Positions 25,187 through 32,992 of a stretch of 64,000 nt of DNA are shown here, piece by piece. Positions within the stretch are counted from its first letter, which is position 1; each line of letters opens with the position of its first letter. Where the stretch lies: assembly GCF_037338445.1 (NCBI RefSeq), contig NZ_CP147838.1, positions 1,612,001-1,676,000 of the forward strand, given 5' to 3'. The translations under genes and the position numbers were made by a program. Source of the stretch: Salinibaculum sp. SYNS191. Lineage in GTDB: Archaea; Halobacteriota; Halobacteria; Halobacteriales; Haloarculaceae. The notes beneath the pieces were generated by a model. That model ran no database searches, was not told the DNA's origin, and saw nothing but the letters and a program-made list of their open reading frames with translations.

Positions 25187-25758
25187 GTACCCGCCGCGTC
25201 GCGTTGCTGACCGCGGCGGTGCTCGCGCTCGCGCTGGCGGTCGGCAGCGGCGGGTTCTCGACGACGAACGCACAGCGGTCGGTCAGCGTGGCCGTCGTCG
25301 ACGACGCGGACGCCTACCTGGCAGTAGAGCACGCTGCCGGCGACGGAACGCTCACCGTCGGGCCGGGCCGCGGTCGGCTGACCGACGGCCTGTGGCTGCT
25401 CGACGTCGGGAACCAGTTCTCGGGGACGCCGCTGTCCGTAACCGTCGGGTTCGAGCAGACGGGGGCCCGGCGCGTGACGAGACTCGAACTCCGTCACGAC
25501 GGCGATACCGTGAACGCCGTTGGCGCGGGCAACCCGTCGAGCGAGGGCGGAAACGCGAGCACGTCGAGGACCGGCCCCGCGTCCGGAACCCTCGGGAAGG
25601 CACACCTCGCCCCCGGCGAGGACGCGGCGCTGGTCGCCGACGTCGACTGTACGGCAACGCAAGGTGCGACAACGAGGCTGCAGGTGACCGTCGACGCGAC
25701 TGGTCCGGGAGCGTCCGTCGACCTCGACCGGACAGTCACAGTCGAGTGTCCGCCGTAG
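25183..25758 (+). CDS. Small exported protein, SipW/TasA-associated class (copy A)
   Basis: 191 residues. A signal-like N-terminus (MSTRRVALLTAAVLALALAV) with twin arginines leads to the motif GSGGFSTTNAQRSVSVAVVDD...AYLAV. That motif (GSGxFS..xA.R...V.VVDD..AYL) is shared with the three larger fibre-like proteins in this locus and with the small protein at 32465. The rest is a beta-rich domain with TVTVECPP at the end. It is most likely cut by the SipW-like peptidase encoded at 27097 and functions outside the cell. Start ATG at 25183 overlaps the regulator stop. Confidence 0.72.
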   Translation: MSTRRVALLTAAVLALALAVGSGGFSTTNAQRSVSVAVVDDADAYLAVEHAAGDGTLTVGPGRGRLTDGLWLLDVGNQFSGTPLSVTVGFEQTGARRVTRLELRHDGDTVNAVGAGNPSSEGGNASTSRTGPASGTLGKAHLAPGEDAALVADVDCTATQGATTRLQVTVDATGPGASVDLDRTVTVECPP

Positions 25759-25770
25759 GTTCGACCGGGG

Positions 25771-27036
25771 TCACCCGCCGCTGGAGCCGTCTTCGTCGGC
25801 GGCGTCGACTGCCGCAGGCTCCTCGTCGTCGTCCGCATTTTCCTCGTCGTCTGCGCTTTCCTCACCGTCCGTCGTCGTCGGCTCCAGCACGTCGGCCAGC
25901 GGCTCCCCGCCGCCGCTGGTCGCGTCGTCCTCGGCGAGCGGGTCGTCCCCCGGGAGCGACGGGGGTGCGTAGGTGTACGTCCGGTCCTCGCCGAAGACGA
26001 CGAGGACGCCGGTGGTGCGGTCTTCGAGGACGCGCTGGTCGGTGTCGATGGCGACGTCGACGAGGCCTTCGAGTGTCGCCACCTCGATTGCCGCGCCGGG
26101 GTGGTCCGCCTCGGGGAGGCTGGCGACCGTGATCCAGTCGTCGAACTCCGCGCGCGTGGAGCGGTACTCCAGCCAGTCGCGCTCGCGCTCCGAGACCGAG
26201 AGCGCGCCGCGACTGCGCGCGACGCCCAGTCCGGCGGCTGCCGCCAGCGAGACGACGGCGAGGAGCGGACCGCCGTAGGCCCGCAGTGGGCCCGGCTCGA
26301 CCGGGACCGTCACCTGTTCTGTCTGCTCGTCCGAGTCGGTGGTCGGCCCGGCGTCGGTGACCTCGTAGATGCCGTTGCCGAGGCCGACCGAGAGGCGGTA
26401 GGTCCGCGTCCGGTCGACCGGCTGGCCGTTGCGCGTCCCCGTAAGCGACAGGCGCGTCTCGACGCGCACCTGCTTCTGGCCCGGCGTGGTGCCGAACTGC
26501 TCGTCGACCCTGTCCAGGCGCGCGGCGGCGGCGCTGACGTTCACCGAGAACGGGACGCGCAGGCGGTCACCCGGCGAGAGCCCGTCGACCTGGCGGGAGC
26601 CGAGCACCGACTCCAGCCGCCAGTACTCGGTGCCCTGACCCTGTTCCTCGCCTCCGTCGGCCTCCGTGGCGGAGCGGAGCACGAGCGCCGTGGTGGCGTT
26701 GACCGACAGGTTGCCGCCGCCGCTGGCGCGGTAGGTGTACGCGAAGGTCCCGTCGAGCCGCGGCGTGAGCTGTCGGAAGTAGCTGGTGCGGTTGCGCAAC
26801 ACGTCGCCCTCGTCGTAGACGGCGGTGTCGTTGACGACGGTCGCGCTGTGGGTGAACGAGCCGGTCGACTCCCACGAGGCGATCTGCCGGGTCTCTGTTC
26901 GCGTCGCGTCGGTCGCGTAGGCCCCGTACGCGACATAGCCCCCCACCAGCCCGAGCACGAGGACCACCGCGAGGACCGGCAGGAAGTACCGGTCGAGTGT
27001 GGCCCGAACCCGGACACGCCGCTCGCGCGTACTCAT
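25771..27036 (-). CDS. DUF5305-like membrane protein
   Basis: 421 residues. An N-terminal membrane helix (about 18-40) is followed by an extracytoplasmic beta-rich region (about 50-245) with a RxLxTG-like pattern of YAY..T, then a second membrane helix (about 255-275) and a cytoplasmic part (280-421) that ends in a very acidic low-complexity tail (ADDEENADDDEEP). This arrangement fits the haloarchaeal DUF5305 family, which is usually next to a SipW-type signal peptidase. An ATG one codon earlier (27039) is the alternative start. Likely a partner in secretion or assembly of the exported proteins; function unproven. Confidence 0.75.
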   Translation of the reverse strand: MSTRERRVRVRATLDRYFLPVLAVVLVLGLVGGYVAYGAYATDATRTETRQIASWESTGSFTHSATVVNDTAVYDEGDVLRNRTSYFRQLTPRLDGTFAYTYRASGGGNLSVNATTALVLRSATEADGGEEQGQGTEYWRLESVLGSRQVDGLSPGDRLRVPFSVNVSAAAARLDRVDEQFGTTPGQKQVRVETRLSLTGTRNGQPVDRTRTYRLSVGLGNGIYEVTDAGPTTDSDEQTEQVTVPVEPGPLRAYGGPLLAVVSLAAAAGLGVARSRGALSVSERERDWLEYRSTRAEFDDWITVASLPEADHPGAAIEVATLEGLVDVAIDTDQRVLEDRTTGVLVVFGEDRTYTYAPPSLPGDDPLAEDDATSGGGEPLADVLEPTTTDGEESADDEENADDDEEPAAVDAADEDGSSGG

Positions 27037-27096
27037 CACCAGAGGGTAGGACCTGTCCGCGTAATAAAATATAGGATTCCGTGACAGGTCGGGCAG

Positions 27097-28242
27097 TCAC
27101 CGGTAGCGGTGGTACAGCCGCGACAGCGTCGACGGCGTCTCCCGCGAGCGCGTGCGGAGGCGACCGGTCCCGACGAGTCGAGTGCCCACGAAGTAGAACG
27201 GAATCGCCAGCAACGCGTCGATTGCCAGCACCGGCAGCCACGGGTGGATCCCGTACAGCGAGCGGATGGCCGACGGCGGGAGCACGGCGAGATACCGGTG
27301 TTCGACGACGTAGCGCCGGTACGCGCCGGTCTCCGGCGGAGCCGACAGCGTCAGCGACGCGTTGGCGACCGAGCGGGGGCCGACGCGGAGTTCGCGGGGC
27401 TGTATCTCGACGGCGTCGCCGCCGGGTTCGAGGTAGGTGACGACGGGGACGAACCCGCCGTTGCCGACGGGGTACTGCGTCGTCACGCTGGTCCCCTGCT
27501 CGACGACGAACTGGCTGTCGGACTCGAACTCCGCGCTGACGATGGAGAACTCCTGGCTGCCCGCGGGGCCCGCCATCGCCGCCGTCGCCGCGAGCGCCAG
27601 ACCGACGGCCATCGCCCCCACGAGCAGGCGCGTGTTCGTCCCCGTCTCGCGGTCGCGGGTGCGCTCGCGGTCGGTGTCGTCGGCGAGATACAGGTCGAGG
27701 ACGTACAGGACCGCGGTGAGTCCGAACAGGAGGTAGGCGAAGCCCTGGAGGCCGAGCAGCGAGCGCGTCCCGAGCAAGCCCGCGAGGCGGACCTGCAGCG
27801 TCTGGATGGCTCCCTGGATGCCCTCGACTGCTGTCCCGAGGTGCGGGATGACGAGGACGCTCCCGCCGGGTTGCCAGGCGACGGCGACGATTTGCTGGGG
27901 TTTGACCGGCGGTTCGTCGCTGTCCTGGTCGGTGAAGGGGTTGGCGTCGCCGCGCGTGACGAATCCCTGCTCGGTCTCCTCGACGACGCGGTGGGTCGTC
28001 AGCCCCCCGCCCTGTATCTCCTCGGCGCGGAACGTGACGACGTCGCCGGGTTCGACGTCGCCGGCGATGGCCGACGGGACGGCGACGAAGCCGTCGCCGG
28101 GGTTCATCGTCGGCTCCATGCTCCCCGTCTCGACGTAGCTCAGGAGGATGGGCTGGCCCAGCAGGCTGCCGAGGAGGAGTGAGAGGACCACGACAGCGAC
28201 GAGGGCTGTCGCGCCGAGGCGGAGGTAGCGGCGGAGAGTCAT
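27097..28242 (-). CDS. Signal peptidase I, SipW/ER type
   Basis: 381 residues. An N-terminal anchor helix (about 7-30) ends in YVETGSMEPTMNPGDGFVAVP: the serine of TGSMEPT is the nucleophile. The second catalytic block is TTHRVVEETEQG, with histidine where bacterial enzymes have lysine, so this is the ER/SipW type. After the protease domain come a second membrane helix pair (about 160-220), a beta-rich extracellular region (230-330) that is not part of the standard enzyme, and a final helix. In bacteria SipW matures TasA-type fibre proteins, which fits its neighbours here. A 36-base segment is repeated at 29844-29879 in a decayed paralogue. Confidence 0.88.
   Translation of the reverse strand: MTLRRYLRLGATALVAVVVLSLLLGSLLGQPILLSYVETGSMEPTMNPGDGFVAVPSAIAGDVEPGDVVTFRAEEIQGGGLTTHRVVEETEQGFVTRGDANPFTDQDSDEPPVKPQQIVAVAWQPGGSVLVIPHLGTAVEGIQGAIQTLQVRLAGLLGTRSLLGLQGFAYLLFGLTAVLYVLDLYLADDTDRERTRDRETGTNTRLLVGAMAVGLALAATAAMAGPAGSQEFSIVSAEFESDSQFVVEQGTSVTTQYPVGNGGFVPVVTYLEPGGDAVEIQPRELRVGPRSVANASLTLSAPPETGAYRRYVVEHRYLAVLPPSAIRSLYGIHPWLPVLAIDALLAIPFYFVGTRLVGTGRLRTRSRETPSTLSRLYHRYR
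28190..28225. repeat. 36-base direct repeat, copy 1 (inside signal peptidase gene)
   Basis: An exact 36-base match with 29844-29879. It encodes part of the N-terminal membrane helix of the signal peptidase. Confidence 0.75.
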
Positions 28243-28496
28243 GACACGAGAGCGTGTATCAGAAAGATGATGTCTGGGTGTTAAAAAAGCAACTGGTTCG
28301 TCGAGTCAGAGACCGTCGAACGCGGTGCCCAGTCCGGGACACGACCACGCGACGGGGGCTGGCGTGGTCTCTCAAAAATACGGGAAAGAGCTGCTTGCCG
28401 CTGGTTCTCGGAGAAGAGAATCGAATCTGCCACTGATTGAGTGCGTTCACGCCTATCAATACAAGGGGGAAGGCGTGACAAGATCCGGTGAGGCCA
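28243..28496. other. Intergenic region between divergent genes
   Basis: The 254 bases between the signal peptidase start and the small helical protein hold no gene. The middle (28,380-28,440) is AT-richer. No clear promoter could be singled out. Confidence 0.4.
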
Positions 28497-28643
28497 ATGT
28501 CCATACAAGAACGCGACGGGAGGGTGGACGTCCAGTCGCTCGAGCACCACCTCTCGAAAGCCCTGGATTGTGCGGAAAACGAGTCGGCGAAGTACCACCT
28601 TCGCGAGGCGTATCAGAAAGCAATGATTCTCGAGGAACGGTAG
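28497..28643 (+). CDS. Small helical protein
   Basis: 48 residues, MSIQERDGRVDVQSLEHHL then SKALDCAENESAKYHLREAYQ and MILEER. Predicted as two amphipathic helices; the pattern LEHHLSKALDCAENESAKYHLREA reads like a helical-bundle element. The codons are better biased than chance, and the frame is closed by tag at 28641. I recognise the style of a conserved short haloarchaeal protein but can name no function. Confidence 0.6.
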   Translation: MSIQERDGRVDVQSLEHHLSKALDCAENESAKYHLREAYQKAMILEER

Positions 28644-28679
28644 CGAACCGCCGACGTCCCGGCGGCGCGGCGACGACGG

Positions 28680-29081
28680 TCACGGGTCGTCGTAGAATGT
28701 GATGTCGAGGCCGGGGACGGACTCGAAATCGCGGTCGCGCGTGACCAGCGTGTAGCCGTGTTCTCGTGCGGGCGAGGCGACGAGGGTGTCACGAGCACCC
28801 AGCGGCGCGCCGTCGGCGTGGAGACGGCCATCAAGGTTCCCCGCCGCAATCGCAGCGTCCAGCCCGAAGTTAAGAACCGAGAGCGTCCGCAGGAAGCCGA
28901 CCGCGCGGTCGAATCTGTTGTCGCCGGCGCGGGCCGTCCCCCGGAGCACTTCGAACGCACAGATGGCCGGAACCGCGAGCGCGTCCTCGCCGTGGGTCTC
29001 CATCCACTCGACGGCGGCCGCGTGGTGGGTCTGCTCTGGGTCGAGAAAATCGACGATGTAGGAGCTATCCAAACAGTTCAT
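28680..29081 (-). CDS. vapC: VapC-type PIN-domain toxin
   Basis: 133 residues. The PIN-domain acidic residues are present: D6 in NCLDSSYIVDF, the E in CAFEVLRGT, D in GARDTLVA and D in TRDRDFESVP. VapC toxins cut tRNA or rRNA with Mg. The ATG at 29081 overlaps the 3' end of vapB by 17 bases, the usual toxin-antitoxin arrangement. The frame runs on upstream in antitoxin sequence; the chosen start gives the standard N-terminus. Confidence 0.9.
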   Translation of the reverse strand: MNCLDSSYIVDFLDPEQTHHAAAVEWMETHGEDALAVPAICAFEVLRGTARAGDNRFDRAVGFLRTLSVLNFGLDAAIAAGNLDGRLHADGAPLGARDTLVASPAREHGYTLVTRDRDFESVPGLDITFYDDP

Positions 29082-29286
29082 CCTGCGTGGTCTCCAGGTC
29101 GTCGTCCAACTCCTCGCCCGCCGCGTCGACGTGCTCGCCGAGTCCTGGACACGACCCCGCAAAGTCCATCGGGTCGGTGCCCTCTGTCAGGCGGACGACG
29201 AGCTCGCTGAAACTCTCGTCCTCGCGCTTGAGCGCCGTCAGCCGGTCGTAGGCGTCCTCGGTGATGGTGATGTTCTTCGATGGCAC
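29065..29286 (-). CDS. vapB: VapB-type antitoxin
   Basis: 73 residues from a GTG start at 29286. The N-terminus VPSKNITITEDAYDRLTALK is the DNA-binding ribbon of a VapB/DUF217-like antitoxin; RxxDESFSELVVRLTEG leads to a C-terminal toxin-binding tail (LDDDLETTQDELFG) that is acidic. A perfect 14-base palindrome (29290-29303) lies just upstream of the start, the expected site of autoregulation. The toxin follows with a 17-base overlap. Confidence 0.88.
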   Translation of the reverse strand: MPSKNITITEDAYDRLTALKREDESFSELVVRLTEGTDPMDFAGSCPGLGEHVDAAGEELDDDLETTQDELFG

Positions 29287-29289
29287 ACG

Positions 29290-29303
29290 TACACGTACGT
29301 GTA
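29290..29303. promoter_or_regulatory. Palindromic operator candidate of vapBC
   Basis: tacacgtacgtgta is a perfect inverted repeat ending four bases before the vapB start codon; a TATA-like ccttatcc (minus strand) lies a few bases further up. VapB or VapBC would bind here. Confidence 0.6.
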
Positions 29304-29326
29304 GATGTAGGATAAGGGTTCGGTCT

Positions 29327-29485
29327 TTAGCGACCGAATCGGGTGTCAGCCACGGCGACGTCGCTGTCGCTGGCGCTCGTTCCGCGAGCTTGTGAGCCAA
29401 AGAGGACGCCCAACTGGACGGGATGTGACTCCAGCACCGTCCTGATCTCGTCCGTGTCGACGGTCCCGTCCTCGCGCGCTGCCAT
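29327..29485 (-). pseudogene. Truncated MNT-type nucleotidyltransferase
   Basis: 52 codons from ATG 29485 to TAA 29327. The centre reads LFGSQARGTSASDSDVAV, the minimal nucleotidyltransferase motif GSxxRG....SDxDVxV with both metal aspartates. A complete MNT domain has about 50 more residues after this motif, here replaced by ADTRFGR and a stop. MNT proteins normally sit with HEPN toxins (HEPN/MNT system); no HEPN gene is nearby. The piece adjoins vapBC, so this is a remnant of a second toxin-antitoxin system. Confidence 0.6.
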
Positions 29486-29719
29486 CACGTTCGGATAGGT
29501 CGGTCTGTCGTAAAAATAATGCGTCGGGAGGAGTCACGGGAACGTGTCCGAATCGCCTCGTACTGGCGGTCGATTCGAGTGTTCAGGTGTAACTGCTGGC
29601 GAAACTCGCGCGCCACAGACCCCGCGGTCGACGGAGACGCCTCCGAGAGCGGCTTGGTCGGGGCAATCTGTTTAAATCACGCAGGACGGGAGTGGCTGGA
29701 TTCTGACCGATTGTCGGTT

Positions 29720-29920
29720 TCAATTGGAGGTTGAATTAGCCAGCGAGATGGCAAGGAAGCCGTCCCCGGAGTCCATCGTCGCCGTGCTCTCCGTCTCGAC
29801 GTAGGAGAGCGGGACGTGCTGGCCGAGGAGGAGTGAAAGGACGACGACAGCGACGAGGGCTGTCGCGCCGAGGCGGAGGGATATAGGGCGAGCATATATT
29901 GTCAGCAGTAGATCAAGCAA
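29720..29920 (-). pseudogene. Decayed N-terminal fragment of a second SipW-like signal peptidase
   Basis: 66 codons. RLGATALVAVVVLSLLLG and LSYVET repeat the N-terminus of the signal peptidase at 27097-28242 almost exactly, and GDGF is kept, but the catalytic TGSMEPT has become TESTAT and the frame stops after about 20 more residues (ISLANSTSN). A 36-base stretch is identical at DNA level. It is a recent partial duplication or the remains of a paralogue that served the downstream fibre-like genes. Confidence 0.75.
29844..29879. repeat. 36-base direct repeat, copy 2 (in the signal peptidase relic)
   Basis: Identical to 28190-28225. Flanking sequence on both sides is also similar, with scattered mismatches. 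Confidence 0.75.
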
Positions 29921-30076
29921 TAATAAAACCGTCTTTGGGAGGTGGAATAGATTCCGGGAAGAGTGTCATCGGGACAAATGATAAAGTCGCAGTCGTGTAC
30001 AGAGGGGCCACTGGCGCAAAGAACGTCGGATGGCTGCTGTTCGCCAGCAACTGAGGGCGGAGATTGCCGCTGAATC

Positions 30077-30622
30077 TCAGGGCTGGTCGGCAACGATGGT
30101 CAGCGTCTCGTCATACTCGCCGATGCTGGACCCGTGCGTGTCGATGTAGAGCCCCACGCCGAGGTGTTCACCGACGTCAAGCGTCGGTGGGTCATTACGG
30201 AGGACACCATTATCTCGGACGAGCGCGAGATCGTGTACCGCAGTACCGTCGTAGCTGCTGTATATCTCGACAGGTTGGGTTCCCTGGTTGACGATCTTCA
30301 GCAGGTCATGGAACTCATAGGTCGAGTCCAGTCCTAGACCCTCAGTGTTCAGGTTCTCCCCGTCTTCGTAGCCCGGGAGTTCAAACTGTACTTGTCCCCC
30401 GTTCGTGAACGACCGCCCAGTCAGTTCCCGGGAACCATCGCTGTCGCTGTCAAGTCCTTTGTATTCAAGTGGCTCCAACCGGAGGTACGCGCGATCATCA
30501 TCTACCACTTCAACTGTGACGGCACGTTTGGCACTAACGCTGGTGAACGCACCAGATCCCACAGTGAAGGCCCCACCAGCACTGAGCGTCCCGAGCGTAG
30601 CCAATACGTTGCGTCGTTTCAT
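30077..30622 (-). CDS. Tat-exported TasA/DUF1102-like surface protein 1
   Basis: 181 residues. The N-terminus MKRRNVLATLGTLSAGG is a twin-arginine-type signal; the shared motif GSGAFTSVSAKRAVTVEVVDDDRAYLRL follows. The body contains HDLLKIVNQGTQPVEIY, matching a motif (h-D-L/V-F-x-I-x-N-x-G-x-x-P-x-x-V) in its two sister proteins, and ends in a beta-rich domain (TLDVGEHLGVGLYIDTHG). TasA, CalY and archaeal bundling pilin have a similar start motif and jelly-roll; this suggests donor-strand fibre formation or a matrix role. The nearby SipW-type enzyme is the probable processor. A TATA-like aaaatatatt is near 30690-30700 on the minus strand. Confidence 0.75.
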   Translation of the reverse strand: MKRRNVLATLGTLSAGGAFTVGSGAFTSVSAKRAVTVEVVDDDRAYLRLEPLEYKGLDSDSDGSRELTGRSFTNGGQVQFELPGYEDGENLNTEGLGLDSTYEFHDLLKIVNQGTQPVEIYSSYDGTAVHDLALVRDNGVLRNDPPTLDVGEHLGVGLYIDTHGSSIGEYDETLTIVADQP

Positions 30623-30644
30623 TGGTCAGACCTCACCTCTGGGG

Positions 30645-30681
30645 AATCCCACCGGCGGAATCGAACCGCCGTAAACCATTG
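30645..30681 (-). other. tRNA 3'-half-like fragment (B-box match)
   Basis: On the minus strand the sequence reads ggcggttcgattccgccgg, a T-arm with a 5-base stem and a B-box match, followed by ggtggga. No D-arm or anticodon arm precedes it. It resembles the 3' end of a tRNA left by an integrated element, but may be a chance hairpin. Confidence 0.3.
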
Positions 30682-30764
30682 TGGGAATATATTTTAGAAA
30701 TGCCGCCTATCCTCGCACGTTTTCTGCGGAGTCGTGTGGGAAGGCATTCAATATTGCGTCGGTG

Positions 30765-31433
30765 CTAGTACGAGGGTGTATCCTGACTATTATTTGTTCC
30801 AATCCAATTGGGGTTAACATCACTTTCCAAATTAGTATTGTACCCGTTCCAGCTGAAATCATCTGGTGCTAGTTCTGAATCTTTGGTCACAGCCCAAATC
30901 TTTAGATTAACGGTCTGTTCTGATATCACGTTTGGGGAATCAGAACTGCCGAATTCTCCAAAGTAGGGAGATACTTTAACTACGGCACCTGGGGCAAGAA
31001 TCACACCGGTTCCATTACCGAGAGAACTTGGACCACCGTCATTAGCCATCGCCGGACCAGGCCCGCCATTGAACGCGCCGTCCTCAACGCCGAAAGCACC
31101 CATGGACACATCGTCAGGCACATTTGAGGTATCTAACCACACGCGTGCAGGCTTTGTTCCTTGGTTTGCAATCCGAAAGAGATCAGCAAACTCAGTATAC
31201 GCGTCCAAATTCAGCTTATCGAAAGTCAGAGCTAGTTGATTACTACCTGTGTCAGTTATCATGTCACTATAGTCCGGATTATCTATGAGTTTAAGAAATG
31301 CATATTCATCATTGACCGTGTTGATAGTCATATCACGGTCAGCTCGAACTGTCGAAAACGCACCAGTACCCATTGCAGCTGCCCCGCCGGCAGCGAGCGA
31401 TCCCATCCCGATCAGGAATTTGCGTCGTTCCAT
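30765..31433 (-). CDS. Tat-exported TasA/DUF1102-like surface protein 2
   Basis: 222 residues. The start MERRKFLIGMGSLAAGG is a clear RRxFL Tat signal. The motif GTGAFSTVRADRDMTINTVND, then AYTEFADLFRIANQGTKPARVWLD, fits the fibre-like family. The C-terminal third holds a Gly/Pro/Asn-rich region (GPGPAMANDGGPSSLGNG) and a final beta segment. Codon bias is weaker and AT content higher than in its neighbours, as often seen for transferred or surface genes. It is 142 bases upstream of protein 1 and may be cotranscribed with it. Confidence 0.75.
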   Translation of the reverse strand: MERRKFLIGMGSLAAGGAAAMGTGAFSTVRADRDMTINTVNDEYAFLKLIDNPDYSDMITDTGSNQLALTFDKLNLDAYTEFADLFRIANQGTKPARVWLDTSNVPDDVSMGAFGVEDGAFNGGPGPAMANDGGPSSLGNGTGVILAPGAVVKVSPYFGEFGSSDSPNVISEQTVNLKIWAVTKDSELAPDDFSWNGYNTNLESDVNPNWIGTNNSQDTPSY

Positions 31434-31867
31434 AGTTGTTCACCGCGCGCCCTACCGCAGCGCGCTTATTTCACCCATGAACACCTACTGTGTTTGTATT
31501 CAGCCGCGTGAAGGGCGTATGTGGCCGCTTGACGGTGTTTCAGACCTGGCGTGAATCCCGGATACTGCCCCGTGAACGGTCTCAAAGACAGCCAGAAAGC
31601 GAGCAAAGAGGCACATCCTTCCCGTCGAGGACCCGACGCCGACCACGACCGCCGACGTCGAGGACCGACACACACCGAAATCGGTATCGCGGGTGTTAGC
31701 CCCGCTCGGGCGCGTTCCAGATCCGGTAGCTCCGCTTCAGGCACCCTTTGAACCCCGCCGCAGTGATGATTAATCATTAATCGAGTGAAAACTATCTGAA
31801 CAGTACCCTGAAAGGTGACGTTCATTTTAGGGGGAGTACGCAGTACCAATCGAGCAAGGGAGAAGGA
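31434..31867. other. Long divergent intergenic region with a palindrome
   Basis: 434 bases between the fibre-like gene and the second DUF7344-type gene. It holds a perfect 12-base palindrome (31766-31777) and a weak TATA-like cattttagg (about 31825-31833). A minus-strand frame of 137 codons is present across it, but the codon bias is poor and the product has no recognised family. Confidence 0.45.
31766..31777. promoter_or_regulatory. Perfect 12-base palindrome (operator candidate)
   Basis: atgattaatcat lies about 90 bases before the GTG at 31868 and 332 bases before the divergent gene. Such AT-rich palindromes in GC-rich DNA are typical binding sites of winged-helix regulators such as the DUF7344 protein itself. 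Confidence 0.45.
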
Positions 31868-32464
31868 GTGGCACAAGCACAGCAGCCTCCCGGAGAGGCA
31901 TCAGGCTCGTCAGTCGATGGGGCAGAGCCAGACCTCTCCCGGGACACGACGTACAAGATGCTCGCCAACCAGCGGCGGCGCTACACGATTCACTACCTCC
32001 AGAACCGCGGGGGCGCGGTCACGCTGGGCGCGCTCGCCGAGCAGGTCGGCGCGTGGGAACACGACACCGAGCCCGACCGGCTCACATCCGACGAGCGCAA
32101 GACCGTCTACACCGCGCTCCAGCAGCGCCACCTGCCGAAACTGGACGAGGCGGGGCTCGTCGAGTTCGACAAGCGCGCGGGCACGGTCGCGCCCACCGAG
32201 TCGCTGACGGACCTGGACATCTACACCGAGGTCGTCGCCAGCGGGGAGTTCCCCTGGAGCCAGTACTACCTCGGGCTGTCCACGACCACGGTGGCGCTGC
32301 TCATCGCCGCCTGGGCGGACGTCTTCCCGCTCGTGATGCTCCCCGACATCGCCTGGGGACTGTTCGCCGCCGTCTCGTTTACCGTCTCCGCGATTGCCCA
32401 CGTCGTCCTGACCCGCGAGATGAAACTCGGGGCCTCGACGGACCCGCCGGAGGTGGACGAGTAG
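31868..32464 (+). CDS. DUF7344-type membrane-linked winged-helix regulator (copy B)
   Basis: 198 residues from GTG at 31868. The DNA-binding part (about 25-115) has ANQRRRYTIHYLQNRGG and VYTALQQRHLPKLDEAGLVEFDKRAGTV; two membrane helices follow (about 138-158 and 163-187). Very similar to the protein at 24584, including FPWSQYYLGL. It ends exactly where the small exported protein begins, so the two are translationally coupled. It probably senses something at the membrane and controls the fibre-like genes on either side. Confidence 0.82.
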   Translation: MAQAQQPPGEASGSSVDGAEPDLSRDTTYKMLANQRRRYTIHYLQNRGGAVTLGALAEQVGAWEHDTEPDRLTSDERKTVYTALQQRHLPKLDEAGLVEFDKRAGTVAPTESLTDLDIYTEVVASGEFPWSQYYLGLSTTTVALLIAAWADVFPLVMLPDIAWGLFAAVSFTVSAIAHVVLTREMKLGASTDPPEVDE

Positions 32465-32992
32465 ATGGACAGACGACGCCTCGCGCTCGTGGCGCTGGCC
32501 GTCGCGAGCCTGGCCGCCGCCGTCGGGTCGGGCGCGTTCTCGTCGGTGTCAGCAGAGCGGGGCGTCTACGTGAGCGTCGTCGACGACGAGGACGCCTACA
32601 TCGCTATCGACGACCAGTCGCTGCAGTGTGGTAGCCCATCGGAGAACCAGCTCTTCCAGAACCGGTTCGGAGAGTCGATGGCGAACGTCGAGGTCACAGT
32701 CACAGTACCCGAAGAAGCAGACGGGAGTGTGAAAGTCAGCAAGGCAGGGGATGGACCACCGAGCGAGGTCAGACCCGGTGATTCTGAAATGATAGGATTC
32801 GGGGAACAGGAGACAGGTCATGGACCTGTCCTGCAAATCAGGCCGGTCAACGGAACGACGCCCGACACCCTCGACATCGAAGTCGATACCGACGGGACGG
32901 GATTTTCCGTCTCGCTCGACCGGGCTTTCCATGTGGACTGCGCGAGCGGAACCCCGACGGCGACCGCACCCGAAACTGAGGTCGGTGAATAA
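32465..32992 (+). CDS. Small exported protein (copy B)
   Basis: 175 residues. The N-terminus MDRRRLALVALAVASLAAAVGSGAFSSVSAERGVYVSVVDDEDAYIAI is a signal with the locus-specific motif. The domain that follows has two cysteines (CGSPSEN and HVDCASG) that could form a disulfide and ends with TPTATAPETEVGE, a Thr/Glu-rich tail. It is the partner of the regulator at 31868 and resembles the small protein at 25183. Confidence 0.75.
   Translation: MDRRRLALVALAVASLAAAVGSGAFSSVSAERGVYVSVVDDEDAYIAIDDQSLQCGSPSENQLFQNRFGESMANVEVTVTVPEEADGSVKVSKAGDGPPSEVRPGDSEMIGFGEQETGHGPVLQIRPVNGTTPDTLDIEVDTDGTGFSVSLDRAFHVDCASGTPTATAPETEVGE

Noticed and set aside
31466..31876. Minus-strand frame across the divergent promoter region
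   Set aside because: It spans the palindrome and the GTG of the next gene; codon bias is weak.
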